Positions 1 through 12,444 are shown, counted from the stretch's first letter. The stretch: 64,000 nt of DNA from Henckelia pumila (GCF_033568475.1 NC_133122.1:182795449-182859448); one strand, 5' to 3'. Notes: generated by a model from the sequence alone, not told the origin. Numbers and translations are program-made.

Positions 1-1240
1 CTTCATGTAGTGCAATTATCTCGGCATGATTTGATAAAATTGTTACGAGTGTTTGTTTCTGTGAACGCCAAGAAATCGCAGTTCTTCCACGAGTAAATAC
101 ATATCCGATTTGGGAACGTGCCTTCTGTGGATCAGATAAGTATCCAGCATCAGCATAACCAATTATACTTTGATTGATATCTTTTGAATACAAAAGTCTC
201 AAATCTGTCGTTCATCGTAGATAATGAAATATATGTTTAATTCTGTTCCAGTGCCTCTTTATTAGATATGAGATAAATATTGCCAATAAATTACAGCAAA
301 AGAAATATCAGGTCTTGTACAATTTGCAAGATACATAAGGGCACCAATAACACTTAGATATGGTATTTCTGGACCAAGAATAACTTCATCATATTCACAT
401 GGGCGGAATTGATCCTTTTATATGTTCAATGATCTAACAACCCTTGGAGTACTTAAAAGGATTTGGTTTATCCATATTAAAATATTTAAGGACCTTTAAC
501 TGGTGAATAAATATTCCACATTCTTTTTGTTCAATTTGCAAACCCAAAAAATACTTGATTTTTTCAAGATTCTTCATTTCAAATTCTTTCTTCAAGTACA
601 AAACAACTTCTTGAATTTTCTTATTCGTCGATGTTTAAATCATCAACATATACAACAATAATTACGTATCCGGATGTTGTTTCTTGATGAAAATGCAAGG
701 GCATATTGGATTGTTTAAATATCTCTTTTTAATCAAGTGTTTACTTAGCCGATTATACCACATTTAATTGGTCGGATTGTTTTAACACATATAATGAACT
801 TTCCAATTTTATAGAATATATAACATTATTTGGGTTTTGGGTTTTGAAATTGTGCTTCAGTCATCTTAAATCCTTAAGGGATTTTCATATATATATCGAG
901 TGATCCGTATAAGTAAGTTGTAACAACATCCATAAGACGCATTTCTAAATTTTTTTAAGACACCGCCAAAATAATCAAATATCGAAATGTAATTGCATCC
1001 ATAACGGGAGAATACGTTTTTTCATAATCAATTCTTGGCCTTTGAGAAAAACCTTGTGCAACAAGTTGAGTTTTATATCTTACTATTTCATTTTTCTCAT
1101 TTCGTTTTCGAATAAAAACTCATTTGTATCTAACATGATTGAGACCTTCAAGTGTAAGGACTATAGGTCCAAAAATGTTACGTTTATTTAGCGAATCCAA
1201 CTCAACCTGGTTGGCGTCTTTCCATTTTATCAAATCCTGT
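1..1240 (-). pseudogene. Ty1/Copia pol fragment (RT and RNase H), decayed
   Basis: Read on the minus strand in shifting frames, this stretch encodes the C-terminal half of a Copia polyprotein. From right to left it shows the start of the RT domain (QGFSQRPRIDYEKTYSPV near 980-1080), the RT catalytic box YVDD (about 640-651) and a Copia RNase H segment ending in the SNHAEIIALHE-like region near position 1. Several frameshifts and stops break it and no long ORF survives, so it is dead. It is cut at about 1240 by the start of the LR1-related repeat and continues beyond the left window edge. No LTR belonging to it is visible. Family assignment to Copia is firm from the motifs; the lineage within Copia is not resolved. 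Confidence 0.8.
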
Positions 1241-2664
1241 TACCAAGGTCAAACCCCGACGTGACTGTTACCAAATTCCTAGACTGAGTAGTCTTTCCAC
1301 CGCCACCTCCCGAAGCGCAAAGGCTTTCGAGCACACCAGCATAGGGTCGCGCCTCCTTACGTCTAATCATGGTCATAGTCCACAACTCTCGGCATTACTC
1401 GACCTGATATCCTGATGAAACCCATCATCACAAAGTCTCAACCTACGAGATCAAACAGACTATTGTTCCAAGGAAACAACCCAGAACAAAACTCATGCCT
1501 ACTGAAGAATTACCTCATCGTTGTCACTACTTAGTCTACTGAATAATTAGGTCATCTTAGGAAAAATCCTAGAATAACCACAAGCCAAGTAATTACAGTC
1601 GACCTACTCAAAACCCATGAGTACAACAGTTGAACATTAATCAACTAGAACCATGCTAAACTTTAGCAAAACTACTGCAATTATCCACGAATCGCTGGAT
1701 AAAATATACATGTATCACTGTTTTCAAATTATGTACAATTTATTTATTACAATCTTATGTAATACATACAGTATTCAAAATAAAAATGAAAATGTACAAT
1801 CAATAACTTGAAATGATACAATAGTTTCAACTAAAATACTATTTACAACAATACACAGTATCATTATACTCGTCTTGATCTCTTTGAGCATAAAGCTTCT
1901 AATCGACACACGCATCAATGCTAGCGTACTCCTGTCCAAATCTCGATATATGTCCTCCTGCAAATACTTCCTGAGAAATAGTGCGTGCTTTCTAATCAGA
2001 TATGCTCTGCATCAGTGCATGCCAGCCGACTTCCATTGCTCACGATCTAGCGTCAGAGTTCTTCTTGCATCCATCACATGCTTTTGAATATGAAGTTACC
2101 CGTGTGCCTACCAAAAGAATCTATACAATCATACAGGCAGGGTCATGTTCTGCATGAATTTAATAACCTCACGCTCACAACCAGTCATGCCTTAGCCACT
2201 CGAGGCATTCTCCGGCAAAGGTCTTTATGATGATCTCTCCAACTACGAGTGGAGAATCTCTTCGAACTGAAGCCACATGGGTTATCACACACCATGTGTT
2301 CCAATAAGTCCTTTGATGCATTTGAAGTGAAATACTTGATCTTCTCTTATGGTCTTCTTTGGCTGGAATCCAGACGATCTTTGACCAGCTATACTATGCA
2401 TCAATGATGAACTTGTCACAGTAGTCAGCCTATCTACCGATATGCTACTACCGGTGTTCTCATCACTGTTGCATTCTGCATAATGAATTTCTCTGTTGCC
2501 AATCTCGGCAACGATGAACTTAAATCATTTCAATGATGAAGAAAATCTCCTAGCATCCAATGCCAAATAATCATCTGCTTATGTCTCACTGGTCCTACAA
2601 GGATAACCCAAAATCTCAGTAATATAACCCAAAATCTCTTGCATGCAGCTCTGATACCAACAAA
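1241..2664 (-). mobile_element. LR1-family internal region, second copy (5' part)
   Basis: This 1.42-kb stretch is repeated in the same orientation at about 36213-37637 with only scattered substitutions. On the minus strand it begins just inside an LTR end with a primer-binding site and runs leftward as untranslated or leader sequence. Only short ORFs are present (for example 62 codons at 1775-1963, also present in the other copy at 36748-36936), and I recognise no gag or pol motif. It is best read as the 5' internal region of a non-autonomous LTR element. It breaks into the Copia fragment at about 1240. Confidence 0.65.
2648..2659 (-). other. Primer-binding site, initiator-Met tRNA type
   Basis: The minus strand reads TGGTATCAGAGC, the standard 12-nt complement of the 3' end of initiator methionine tRNA used by many plant LTR elements. 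It lies five bases inside the LTR edge at 2665, as expected, and fixes the element's direction as minus. Confidence 0.85.
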
Positions 2665-2748
2665 TGTAGGGACCCAACCCGGATCCACTACCTAATCAAA
2701 TTTTAGAGTATAATTAAGAATGCAATAAAATAAATTGCTACAAAAGAC
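2665..2748 (-). mobile_element. LR1 LTR, truncated end next to the primer site
   Basis: The plus strand starts TGTAGGGACCCAACCC directly outside the primer-binding site. The same sequence starts at 37638 in the other copy. Only the first 50-80 bp are recognisable as LTR before unrelated sequence begins; the rest of this LTR appears to resume at 8525 beyond LR5. The exact right boundary is uncertain. Confidence 0.55.
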
Positions 2749-2759
2749 TTATAGGGCCT

Positions 2760-2899
2760 GGGGATTGAGAGAACTTTGTACTTATCCTGGAGGTACAAGG
2801 TTCGAGTCCTGGGGAGGGCATGAAACTTCCCACCAGGGGAAAGAAGGCCATGAGTAGCAAAATGGCTGGGCAGCAGAGAGGCCCAATCCATTACAATTT
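2760..2899 (+). mobile_element. Probable tRNA-derived SINE, about 140 bp
   Basis: The insert is flanked by an 11-bp direct repeat TTATAGGGCCT (2749-2759 and 2900-2910), which looks like a target-site duplication. Inside is a B-box-like string GGTTCGAGTCC (2799-2809) preceded by an inverted repeat TTGTAC/GTACAA that resembles an anticodon stem. No clear A box was found. The 3' end is T-rich. This fits a short tRNA-derived SINE inserted in the LR5 region, but the family is not recognised. Confidence 0.45.
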
Positions 2900-2910
2900 T
2901 TATAGGGCCT

Positions 2911-3567
2911 CGTATCTCAAGAAGCTGCTCAGTATCATCCCACACAACACCGGCTCTCGGGCAAAGTTCTATAATCAAAGATGAATGCGGTAGATTGATA
3001 GTCGAGGATCCCCTAGTAGTAGCAATGATAGAATCCTGGCAGCTACAAACTCATGCCAGTTATTGGCTTCTCTTCGAAGAAAGATAGATGGAAATGTAAC
3101 AGGTTCTTTCTTTGCAGTTTTCTTCCATTCCGCCCCATTATGACACAAAGTTTGAATTACAAGATCATCGGGAAATGGACCATATTTTTAATACCTGATA
3201 CTCATCATCTTCAATGTTTGGCATGTCATAGAGATTATTAATTGTGCTCCTGTCAAAAGCCACCAATTTTCCTCTAACTCTAACCTTGAGATTCACATTT
3301 TTTATCATTAGATTGGCATAAAACTCACAAACCAAAGATATAATGGCCTCTGACGAACTCTTGACAAATGTCCCAACCTCTTCTTCTTGCTTCAATTAAT
3401 TCCGGAGCATCATAATCTTTCTGGCTCATTCCTCTTTCTTTCTGCATTCCCTTCTCCGTCAACTCAACATAATAGGAATCGTCCGTGGCATTCAAATAAC
3501 GATGTTGATCGTATGGGGCAGGAGATGATGAAGAAAGTGCTCCTTTTCCTTTAGTTTTTGGTGGCAT
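2911..3567 (-). pseudogene. Plant transposon-protein ORF (PF20167-like), broken
   Basis: The reading starts at 3567 (MPPKTKGKGALSS) and continues through EFYANLMIKNVNLKVRVRG and later FLRREANNWHEFVAARIL. This pattern (EFYANL, VRG, FxRxxxNxWxxFV) is typical of the plant-specific putative transposon protein family seen next to Athila/Tat-type gypsy gag genes; its function is unknown. There is at least one frameshift near 3395 and stops near 3165 and about 3000, and a SINE-like insert cuts its left end. It lies downstream of the LR5 gag-protease reading frame on the same strand and probably belongs to that element. Family recognition is from memory of the pattern, not a search. Confidence 0.5.
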
Positions 3568-3849
3568 TATAACTCAGTAGTTCAACACAAATTCAATGCC
3601 ACGATGAATTGATCACACTTTCAAATACAAAGCTCAGCAACGTTGAGGACAAGATTTTAGCCTAGACAATTCATCAAACACGTGGTATGCACTAGTTCAA
3701 TGATAAATAAATACATGATCATCAAATCTTCTCAAACCAGAAATATCAAAGAACTCACATACACCATGAAAACAATTGCATACTGCTTCAAATTTTGAAA
3801 AAATGTAGCTTATTACCGATTCAAGAAGAAATTTTCACAAACCCTCCAC

Positions 3850-4490
3850 GAGCCCCCTGCTCCTGTGCGAGCGTGTATGCGGCTGAGGACAAAGTCTTGG
3901 ATGCTCGGCCTTATGCGACGAAGATTAAATTCCAAATCCCATAGATAATTTAGTTGAAGAGATCACGCTTAGGAGTGAGAGATTGAGACAAACTGGGACG
4001 AGAATAAAGCCTTGAATTGTGTATTTTAATCTGCGAATGCTATATTAGTTTATTGCGGAAAATATGCGTGATTGCGCATAATGAAGCGCTGATGAGAGTT
4101 TGTTTGCGCTTTGAATATGGGTCCTTGAGTAGCGCGTTTGCGCATGTGTAAGCGCAGTTGAAGATGATTGTTAGTGCATGGAAGGCACAGAATAGGTGTG
4201 CGATTGCGCCATTGGCTGCGCGGTTGGAGATCATTGTTTGCACAAGAATGTGCGCAGTTGGAGTTGTGCGTTTGCGCTTGAAGATGCGAAGTTAGAATCT
4301 CATCTGTGCATGGATTGCGCGGAAGGGATGCGCGGTGTTGCAATGCCTTTGAACCTCAAATACTCGAAGGGGCTGCGCGGGCGCGGGATAGGTGATGAGC
4401 GGGGGCGCATAAGTCTCGGAAGTGAGTTCACAATCCAGCGCGGGCGTGCTCCTAGATTGCGCGAGCGCGCATAGAACTCTGACGAGAGTT
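3850..4490 (-). repeat. GCGC-palindrome-rich region of LR5
   Basis: This GC-rich island is full of short near-palindromes around GCGC (for example TGCGCGATT-like strings near 4063, 4196 and 4340-4460) in otherwise AT-rich retroelement DNA. It occupies the same place, just after the protease end, as the 16085-16500 island of LR3. The overlapping short ORFs on both strands are by-products of the repeat composition. Confidence 0.6.
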
Positions 4491-4708
4491 CTCAATTCCT
4501 AAAAAAATCCGAAAATTGGTAATATTAGCCTTCACAATTCTTAATAAAGCACTAAAACATTAATAAATTAACTAATTAACAAAAAATGAAAAATTAAAGC
4601 ATAAATTGAATAAAAATAAAAATGAAATAAAATAAAATAACACAAAAATTTTGGGTCGCCTTTCAAAAAGCGCTTGGTTCAGAGTCGTCAGCCCGACTTG
4701 CACCGGTT

Positions 4709-7015
4709 TTAAGTCTTCCCTTTCTCTTTCACTCGCCAAATAAATTTCACAAACCGTCGTTTAAATTTTGCTTTCTTTTTCTTCGTGGTTTTCTTCGTCG
4801 TTGAATTTGGCGTGTTCTTCTTTGATTCGACCTCAATATCGGCTCTTTGACGGCACTCCAACTTCTCCAACTTCACAACTGGCTCAATTAAGCACAATTC
4901 ATCTATGGGTGGATTAGGTGCTTTCGTAAATAGATTAAAAATCACTCATTCGTACTCCACACCCATTGACAATTCACCCTTATTCACTTCAATTTTGGCA
5001 TCCACCATAGCCAAAAATGGTCTCCCAAAAATCAGTGGAGCACCATGATCTGCTTCAATGTTCAAGAACAAAATCTGCTGGGAAGATGAATTTATCCACC
5101 TTGACTAGAACATCTTCAAAAATTCCAAGTTGGTATGTAATGCTCCTATCTTCCAACTGCAATGAAATCATGGTCGATTTCATCTCTCCCAACTCCAAGG
5201 CCCTGTAAATAGATAATGGCATTAGATTAATACTCGCCCGTAAATCACATAGTGCAGTAGTAAAATGAGATCCATCAATAGAACAAGGAATAGTAAAACT
5301 CCCTGGATCTTTCAGCTTTTGTGGCATTTTCTTTTGAAGCACGGCACAACATTCTTCAGTAAAATTGACCACCTCATTCTCTAGCAGTCTCCTTTTCTTG
5401 GACATCACCTCTTTGATGAATTTTGCGTAGTTCGGCATTTGCTCCAAAGCATCAGCAAATGGGATGCTGATATGAATTTTCTTGAAAATCTCAAAGAATT
5501 TGGAGAACTGCTCATCCAAGGCCTTCTTCTTGAACCTTTGAGGGTATGGAAGTTGAGGCTTGTACATCGATTTCTCTTCAAGTTTGGGCTTCTTCTCTTA
5601 GACCGCTTCCTCAACTGCAGCTGTTTCAGGTGTCTTGCTCTCAGGTTGGCGCACTTCATTATCCACTTGCTTCTCACTCCTCAACGTGATAGCATTACAC
5701 TGCTCCTTGGGATTCACCTCAGTATTTCTAGGGAACTGGACTCTGTTGTATCCTTCAAAGCGTTCACCAGCTGCCCAATGCTAGTCTCCATGGATTGCAA
5801 TACAGCACCCATGTTAGTCACATGTGTCTCTAAACTGTCAAGGCGAGTCTCAGTCCTCGCCATCCTCTTACCAGATTCCTGCACAAATGTACTAACAATA
5901 TCCTCCAAAGACTGCTTACCCTTACCCTTATTTGTAATGAACCCCGGAGGATTCAACACATTTTTATTGTTAGCATACGAAAAATTTTCATAATTACGCA
6001 AACTAGGGTGATAAGTATTGGGTACAGGATTACCTCTGTAAGCTCCATAACCTCTCTGATTTATGTACTGCACTTGTTCAGGATAGTGAGATTCGTCCAT
6101 AGCACCCGTAACACCTGTTGGTTCTGCAACACTCACTTTATTCAACGCAGCTACCTGTGTAGTAAGTGCAGATAATTGAGCAGTGATAGATGTGAGAGGA
6201 TCCACTACATACACTCCAACTGGCTTTTTGACTTCCATACGCTTAGATGGCCATTGAAAACTATTGATTGTCATCTGTTCCAGCATATCATAGGCCTGTA
6301 CAGGTTCCTTTGCAAATATAGTTCCTCCAGCCGCAGAATCCACATTCATCCTCGTAGGTGCATTCAATCCATTATAAAACAGCTCAATTTGCTCCCAATC
6401 TGCAAATTTATGGTTAGGACAACATCTAAGCAAATCTTTGTACCTTTTACACGCCTCGTATAGCTGTTCAGTGTCCATCTGCCTGAATGTGCTGATCTCA
6501 ATCTTCAGTTGGGTGGATTTGGCAGGTGGAAAATATTTTGCTAGAAATTTTTTTGTTATCTCCTCCCAAGTAGTGATGCTTCCTAGCGGTAATGATTGGA
6601 GCCAACTTCTGGCCTGATCCCTGAGAGAAAACGAAAAAAAGCGTAAGCGTATAATATCCTCAGACACACCATTAATTTTTACCGTGTCAGATATTTTCAA
6701 GAAAGTGTGCAAGTGTAGATGAGGATCGGCAGTGGCGCTCCCATTAAATTGGTTCTGTTGAACCATGTTGATCAACGATGGCTACAATTCAAAATTGTTG
6801 GCATTAATAGTTCCTCGAGCGATTCCAGAATAGTGATTCTGGATCGTCGGCCGGAAGTGATCTCTAATTGGCACCAGGGGAGCTTCTTGTGCATTCTCTT
6901 CAGCCATGTTATTGATTTCTTCTCTTCTCGCTCTTCTCAACGCACGTGCAGTGCGCTCGATCTCCGGATCAAACAATAAAGAATTCGCACTTTGAGATCG
7001 TCGCATAAACTGCAA
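4709..7015 (-). pseudogene. LR5 gag-protease, Athila-type, disrupted
   Basis: The N-terminal segment starts at 7015 (MQFMRRSQSANSLLFDPEIE). An in-frame stop near 6780 separates it from the gag core ORF at 6775-5714, which contains the retrotransposon gag signature (DQARSWLQSLPLGSITTWEE, YEACKRYKDLLRCCPNH). A frameshift follows. The next segment (5567-5055) holds the retropepsin-like domain, but its active-site motif reads DLRA instead of DLGA, so it is probably inactive. A last segment (4945-4709) ends in a Lys-rich tail, RRFVKFIWRVKEKGKT, then a stop. No reverse transcriptase, RNase H or integrase follows. The layout matches LR3 segment by segment. Confidence 0.85.
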
Positions 7016-7118
7016 TTAAAAATAAGAAGAAATCAATTAGTAACTTGAAATAAAAAAAATCTAAATTAAAATCTAGACTAATTGGTAACAAGACTAAACA
7101 AAATCAAAATTTACTCCA

Positions 7119-7132
7119 TGGCAACGGCGCCA
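7119..7132 (-). other. LR5 primer-binding site
   Basis: The minus strand reads TGGCGCCGTTGCCA immediately inside the LTR edge at 7138. This is the usual primer site string of Athila/Tat gypsy elements and sets LR5 on the minus strand. Confidence 0.8.
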
Positions 7133-7137
7133 AAACT

Positions 7138-8524
7138 TGTTGTGAAAAATGCTCACAAGCATACGAGTGTCAAGTTTTAATATAGTGATAAATTAAGTAC
7201 TGTTCCCACATAGTGTAAAATGAAAATATTCAGTTATTGTAATTAAAATAGTCTAAACTTTATCTAGAAAATCAAAATCTTAGAATTTTTGCAGAATAAA
7301 ATAATTAATGAGTTTTTGATAGCACGCACACAACTTTCAGAAATAATCAATCAGAGAAAAATGGTCTATAAGTTTAGATTTGACCTGGTTTCAACAACAA
7401 TCAATCCTAATTAATTTAGTTTCATGAATTCCAGTCAATTAATAGCCAAGAACACTTAATTGTATTATTTCCCTCTCCCGAGCAACAAATAATATTTATC
7501 AACTACAATTCAATTCCAATGTCCCTATTAAAAATCTACTTGCAGTGATCTATCACAAAATAATGTTTTTTTTAAAAGCTCTGTTAAAATTATACACTCT
7601 CCCGAGCTATATAAATAATTAACATTGTAAATTCTATTGGTCCTATTCAAAATCTTCTCTCCCGAGTTCCAGATTTCAAATAAATATAACAAATCAATTA
7701 TTGATCAGGTAATTGAAAAGACAATCAATTCTAAAAAAAAACAATTAATCTAGAAGAAATTCAATTCAATAAAATCAAAAATTCATGAAAGCGTCTACAC
7801 CAGGTTTCATCCGACCTCTAGACTCTAAAAAATTATTTCATAATAAAATTCTGAATAAAACAATAATTCAAAAATTCAAACATATTCAGAATTAAATAAA
7901 AGGTAGAAAACAAATCTGTCGATGCGATGCCGTGTTCGGACTCTCGATCTTCGTCTTCTTTCTTCAAATACGCCCAGAATTGAAATCTCACGATCAAATC
8001 TCTTATTCACGTAAGATGTGTGTGTCTGGCGGCTCCCCCTTTCTCACGCTCAAAAATCCCCTTTTATACTTCACAAAAAAAGCCCAATCAAAATCCCACA
8101 AAATATTAAAACTTTCCTTCCCGCAATAATTAAAACACGGATAATTTCAATCACGCGCGGTCGCTCCAAAAATCTCACGCGGGCGCGCATAAGTCTCTGA
8201 ATCCTATTCTTCACTCTCACAGAAAGCTGAGCATTTGCTCTTCAATTCCTCTTCTTTAGCGCTTAAAGACGCGCTAACAATCCAAGCCCAATAAGAAGTC
8301 CATCACTTTTTCTCTTCTTGTCTTCTTTTCTTCCCTTTTTTTCTTTACAGCTCTTCTATTTTCTTCTTTTCTCCTCTTAAATCTCATTTTTCTCTTCTTT
8401 TCCACAACACTTCAATAATTTCCTACAATCACAAAAACAACAAAACCCACACATAAATCTGCTCGAAACAAACAATTAATAAATAAAATCATATATAAAT
8501 TAAGTGTATAAAATACACTTATCA
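7138..8524 (-). mobile_element. LR5 5' LTR, 1387 bp
   Basis: The LTR begins TGTTGTGAAAAATG and ends CACTTATCA on the plus strand, so it has TG...CA ends. It is homologous along its length to the two LR3 LTRs (12445-13845 and 19093-20484). On the minus strand there is a TATA box, TATAAAAGG (about 8061-8069). The sequence next to its right edge resumes the LR1 LTR. The partner LTR of LR5 is not in the window, so the element is truncated on its left side. Confidence 0.85.
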
Positions 8525-9349
8525 AGCGGCCCTACATGGCTCATCTCAAAAGATGTACAGACACAATATGATAAGCACATGCCGCATAAAAACCCATGCA
8601 AAATATGGCACATAAATGAAACACATAAGCATGCATACCCGCTGGCTATCTCAGTCAGTACTTACGTACCTTACTATAGGCAGTCCTAGCAGTCCCACTC
8701 TAGGTTCTCAAGCCTATCATCAGCTCTACAATGCAATTACCCATGCATCAATAATTAAGCTCTAAAAGCCTTAACTAATCTATTGCATACTCCTAAATAT
8801 TTTAAGGAGACCATAGCTATACATGCGTCCGTCGTCAGTCCGCTGATGGCGACTGCCTCAAAACTTAGGCAAAGCTCCGCTACGAGCCGGGATTGCTCCG
8901 ATACTTTCGGATTCCCAATAGGACGCCTAGAATTCCCTAGATCTAACTAGAAATGCTAAGAACTAGAGAGAGAAGAGAGGAAAGGGACGAGTTGAAATGA
9001 GGCCTCGACACCTCTATTTATAGACGTAGATCGAACCATTGGAACCCTCATCGGAACAACCGTTCCCGATCTGAACGTCTGGTCGCCTCTTCGGAGCGTC
9101 CGATGTCACCTCACATGCGTAAGCAATGATATTATTCTGCTGACGGAGCTTTTGATCCCATCAGATGGTCCATTCTAAATCGGACCGTCCGATCCTAACT
9201 GACCTTACAGGCCAATTCCAAACGCTCTGGATCCATTTTTGAACTCCTTAGATCCTTTTCAAAATCTCTTAATCATGTTTTACTAAATGTAAATATGATC
9301 AATTGGTTAATTGTTCATTAATCATTAATTATAGATACGTGTCACTACA
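8525..9349 (-). mobile_element. LR1 3' LTR, main surviving part
   Basis: The right end CACTACA at 9349 is followed by a C-run polypurine tract (on the minus strand), which identifies a minus-strand 3' LTR. A TATA box reads TATAAATA on the minus strand at 9015-9022. The left part of this LTR was interrupted by LR5; its other end is probably the piece starting at 2665. GC-rich diverged tracts between 9060 and 9240 are LTR sequence, not coding. Confidence 0.7.
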
Positions 9350-9376
9350 TTCCCCCCCCCCCCCCCCACCCCACCT
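9350..9376 (-). other. LR1 polypurine tract
   Basis: On the plus strand this is TT, then sixteen C residues (9352-9367), then ACCCCACC. On the minus strand it is a G-rich polypurine tract ending two bases before the LTR. Next to it, at 9384-9399, is ATTTCGTCCTCGAAAT, a string typically found at the end of Tekay/Del-type gypsy pol genes. Confidence 0.75.
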
Positions 9377-12055
9377 TTAAAAGATTTCGTCCTCGAAATC
9401 TTAGGGTGAAACCTCGAGAACGTACTAAAGACCCTTGCTTGTATGTTTGGTCGAACAACTTTCGACACACTCAAACTCTTGTCTAAATTATTGCAATTCC
9501 ATCATCGCCGAACCATCTTTAGCACTCTCCAAAAAGGCTGAACCTTCTTGAAATCTAATGTACCATAACACTGATACATCTTTCATCTTTAAAGCACCTC
9601 TCGGGATTCCTATGCTGAGATGACACTCGTAATTTCCCAAGTACTTATCTCGTATCAATTGGTCATAACCAATTAGAATACAATCATCTGCTTGTTTAGG
9701 ATCACCCTTCACAGACGAAACCCACGTCGAAACCCACTAGTCTGCGACATTCGTCGAATTAATAGCTAGATTCAACCATCTACTGGTTTCTCAACCACAC
9801 TCGGTGCAGAACACCTATAGTCAAGAAACACCAATCCCAACCCTGCTCTTGACCTAGAAAAATACGAATCTCTCCTCAAAAGAATCCAATAGACACAAAG
9901 CTATACTTCAACGTAATTGCTTCACATAAATCCAGACTGGTTCATTCTTCCCGTGCTCCCCTGAATCAAAGACAAGATTCTGAAGCAATACTAGAAACTC
10001 AGACCACCAAGTCTAATACTAATCACAGTTCACGTTTCTCAGCATAACTCAACTCTGTGTTATGATGAAAGTTATCATCACTTGCCAATCATGATTGCTA
10101 AGTCATCTCTTATTCATTGGTCTGCGAAGCCATGCATATGCCGCAATGAAAATCATCGCATCTTCGATGAATTTCATTGGCTTAACCATCGACCACTCAC
10201 TTATGAGTTTCAATCTGTGGATTTAATCAAATCTCACTATAAGATTCGATTACCTTGGACATCCTCCTGATAGTTATACCTACTTGCAGTCACTGTACAC
10301 ACATAAATACTAAGGCAAGCTCTCTACGAAATGCTTGACTGGGACATTCCACAGTACACCGGCATATGGAAACACTCCTTATCTCGTCTTGAAACTCGAC
10401 AGTTAATTTCACTTGGTACAACTCATCACGGAGTCTCTGATGATACCATCACCGCTAACCATGCAAGGTCGAACTTACTGATCCTAGGAATAATCCCAGA
10501 TGCTACTATTTCGCCAACTCATGTCCCTGCTAAAATGATTCAGCACTGACAACGAGTTTAGAAAAGACTAAGATCCCTGACGAATACGCCATTTCTGGAA
10601 CCATCACAAGATATTGGTCACCAAGTTATCCTTGGAAACACTTCATGTTTGAAGTAACTTGTCACATATCACACACTTGACTATTGTCTATTGCTAAAGC
10701 GCAATATCCCTGACAAAAATTCCTCACGGATGTGACTTGTTAATTGGAAAGAACGTAGTTGCTTTATCGCAATTTTGCGAAGTCTTCAATCCTCAAAGTA
10801 AAATCTCGTTTGTCACTAATTCGATCACCGACTGCCTCAGTTATCTCAATGACCTTTTGTATCACATGCGAAAAGATTAGTGACACAACCTTTTAGATCC
10901 CGAGAACTAGATCCTAGCAATTGTCACCCTCAAGATCAGACAAATGATATCTATTAGGGTACACCCTTACTCATTGGATCTCAAACCCAACGGTCCATTA
11001 AAACGTCATCACAGGAACACTTCATCAAAATGTTCGGTTAACAATCCCTCAAAAAATTTTGTTCACCACCGTCATGGGGCAATAGGTGATCCCTCCCTTA
11101 CTCATCCTTGATTATACTATTGTTAATAATATGCAATTGCTTGGATCAATTTTGGCTTCTCCTTAAGAAACACTATCCAGGGAGACTACCAATTCCCTTG
11201 CTTGTTCTTAATGTCAAGTTATCACCTAACTCGACCATAAAGTCAAATTGCAATCGTCCTTGGCTAGCAGCAATCCCAAAAGATCCATCTCTGGTAGTCC
11301 TAGAGATTCTAAATATGCCCAAATCTCCGAATTTTTTGAGACTGTACCAAGTACTCATCTCCTAAGCACCATCGACAAAATACCATCCCAAGTACGACCT
11401 ATATCCACTACATCCTAATCATCACTGATTAGACTCAACTTACCAACCTCGTCGATCTACTGTGGTTTGAAATTGGCTTATCAGTGATAATCAAACCAGA
11501 CAACCACTGATTTCCGAACCTATATGGATTGATCAATAACCTTGACCCAATCGCCATGAGCCTACTATTCCCAATCACTTGGAATACCCAAATCCTTCCG
11601 GATACAACTCACCTATACTTGACAGTTAGACAAGAGCTATTAGTAGACTATTGGCAGAATCTCGCGCCCTACTAGAACTACTGACAACTGCCTTTTCCAC
11701 TTGAGTCAAATATTATGACGAACTAAAACCAAGAAATGCCTGTGATCTATCAACCTAGATCATTTCCATTCCATGGAAAATCCTACGCTCAATATCTGAA
11801 ATAATCAGATGATACTTAGCGCTACCCCTGGACTCACTACCCTTTGACTCATCCATTCAAAATGAACACTGAGGCTCTTTAAGTCCAAAAGCTACACTAC
11901 ATCCCAAAGATTCTCACTATCTCTGGACACACTCCTGATTACATTACTTGCTAAGACTGTGCGACAATTTAAGGCTGAATTAGCCTATCACGATGTCCCA
12001 CCTGGTATCACCACCAAGGGTGCACTGACATAAGTCACGCTTCCCTCTCGTCTAG
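9350..12055 (-). mobile_element. LR1 internal region, 3' part, no recognisable genes
   Basis: This 2.7-kb stretch runs from the LR1 polypurine tract to the LR2 insertion point. Its longest minus-strand ORF is 74 codons (9488-9712) and shows no gag, RT, RNase H or integrase motif. It joins, across LR2, with 35886-37637, so LR1 had an internal region of about 4.46 kb with no detectable retroviral genes. That is the structure of a large non-autonomous LTR derivative. Confidence 0.65.
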
Positions 12056-12060
12056 AATAG

Positions 12061-12444
12061 TGATATGTCCATATTTTACTATGTTTATTTGAGTTAAATT
12101 GTGATGATTAGGTGTGTTTAGAGTGATTAAATTGATTTTATAGTTCCTAATAATTATTTTATGATTTTATATAGGAAAAGTAAGAATTTGGAGCAAGAGA
12201 AGAGCCGCAAGAATGAATTATAGAGCAGCAATGGTCAAAAATTTATTTTTGATTCTAAATATATCTAAATCTGATCTTCACCGTTCAAAATAAATTTCAA
12301 AAGGTTTTGAATTCACTGTCCAAATTTTGGCTCAATCCAACGGCTAAAACTTCATATATGAATTTTTTAAATCGTTGCACGCTGGATAGAATGTTGCTCG
12401 CTCGATCGGTTACTTTCTACCGATCGAGCGAGATCTTGGCTGGA
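12061..12444 (+). mobile_element. LR2 5' LTR, first part
   Basis: It matches 34414-34800 of the 3' LTR. It ends at the LR3 insertion, whose duplication CTGGA covers 12440-12444. A 14-bp perfect hairpin lies at 12397-12432. Confidence 0.9.

Noticed and set aside
2745-2830. A functional tRNA gene
   Set aside because: Only a B-box-like T-arm is present; no acceptor stem pairing or A box could be found.
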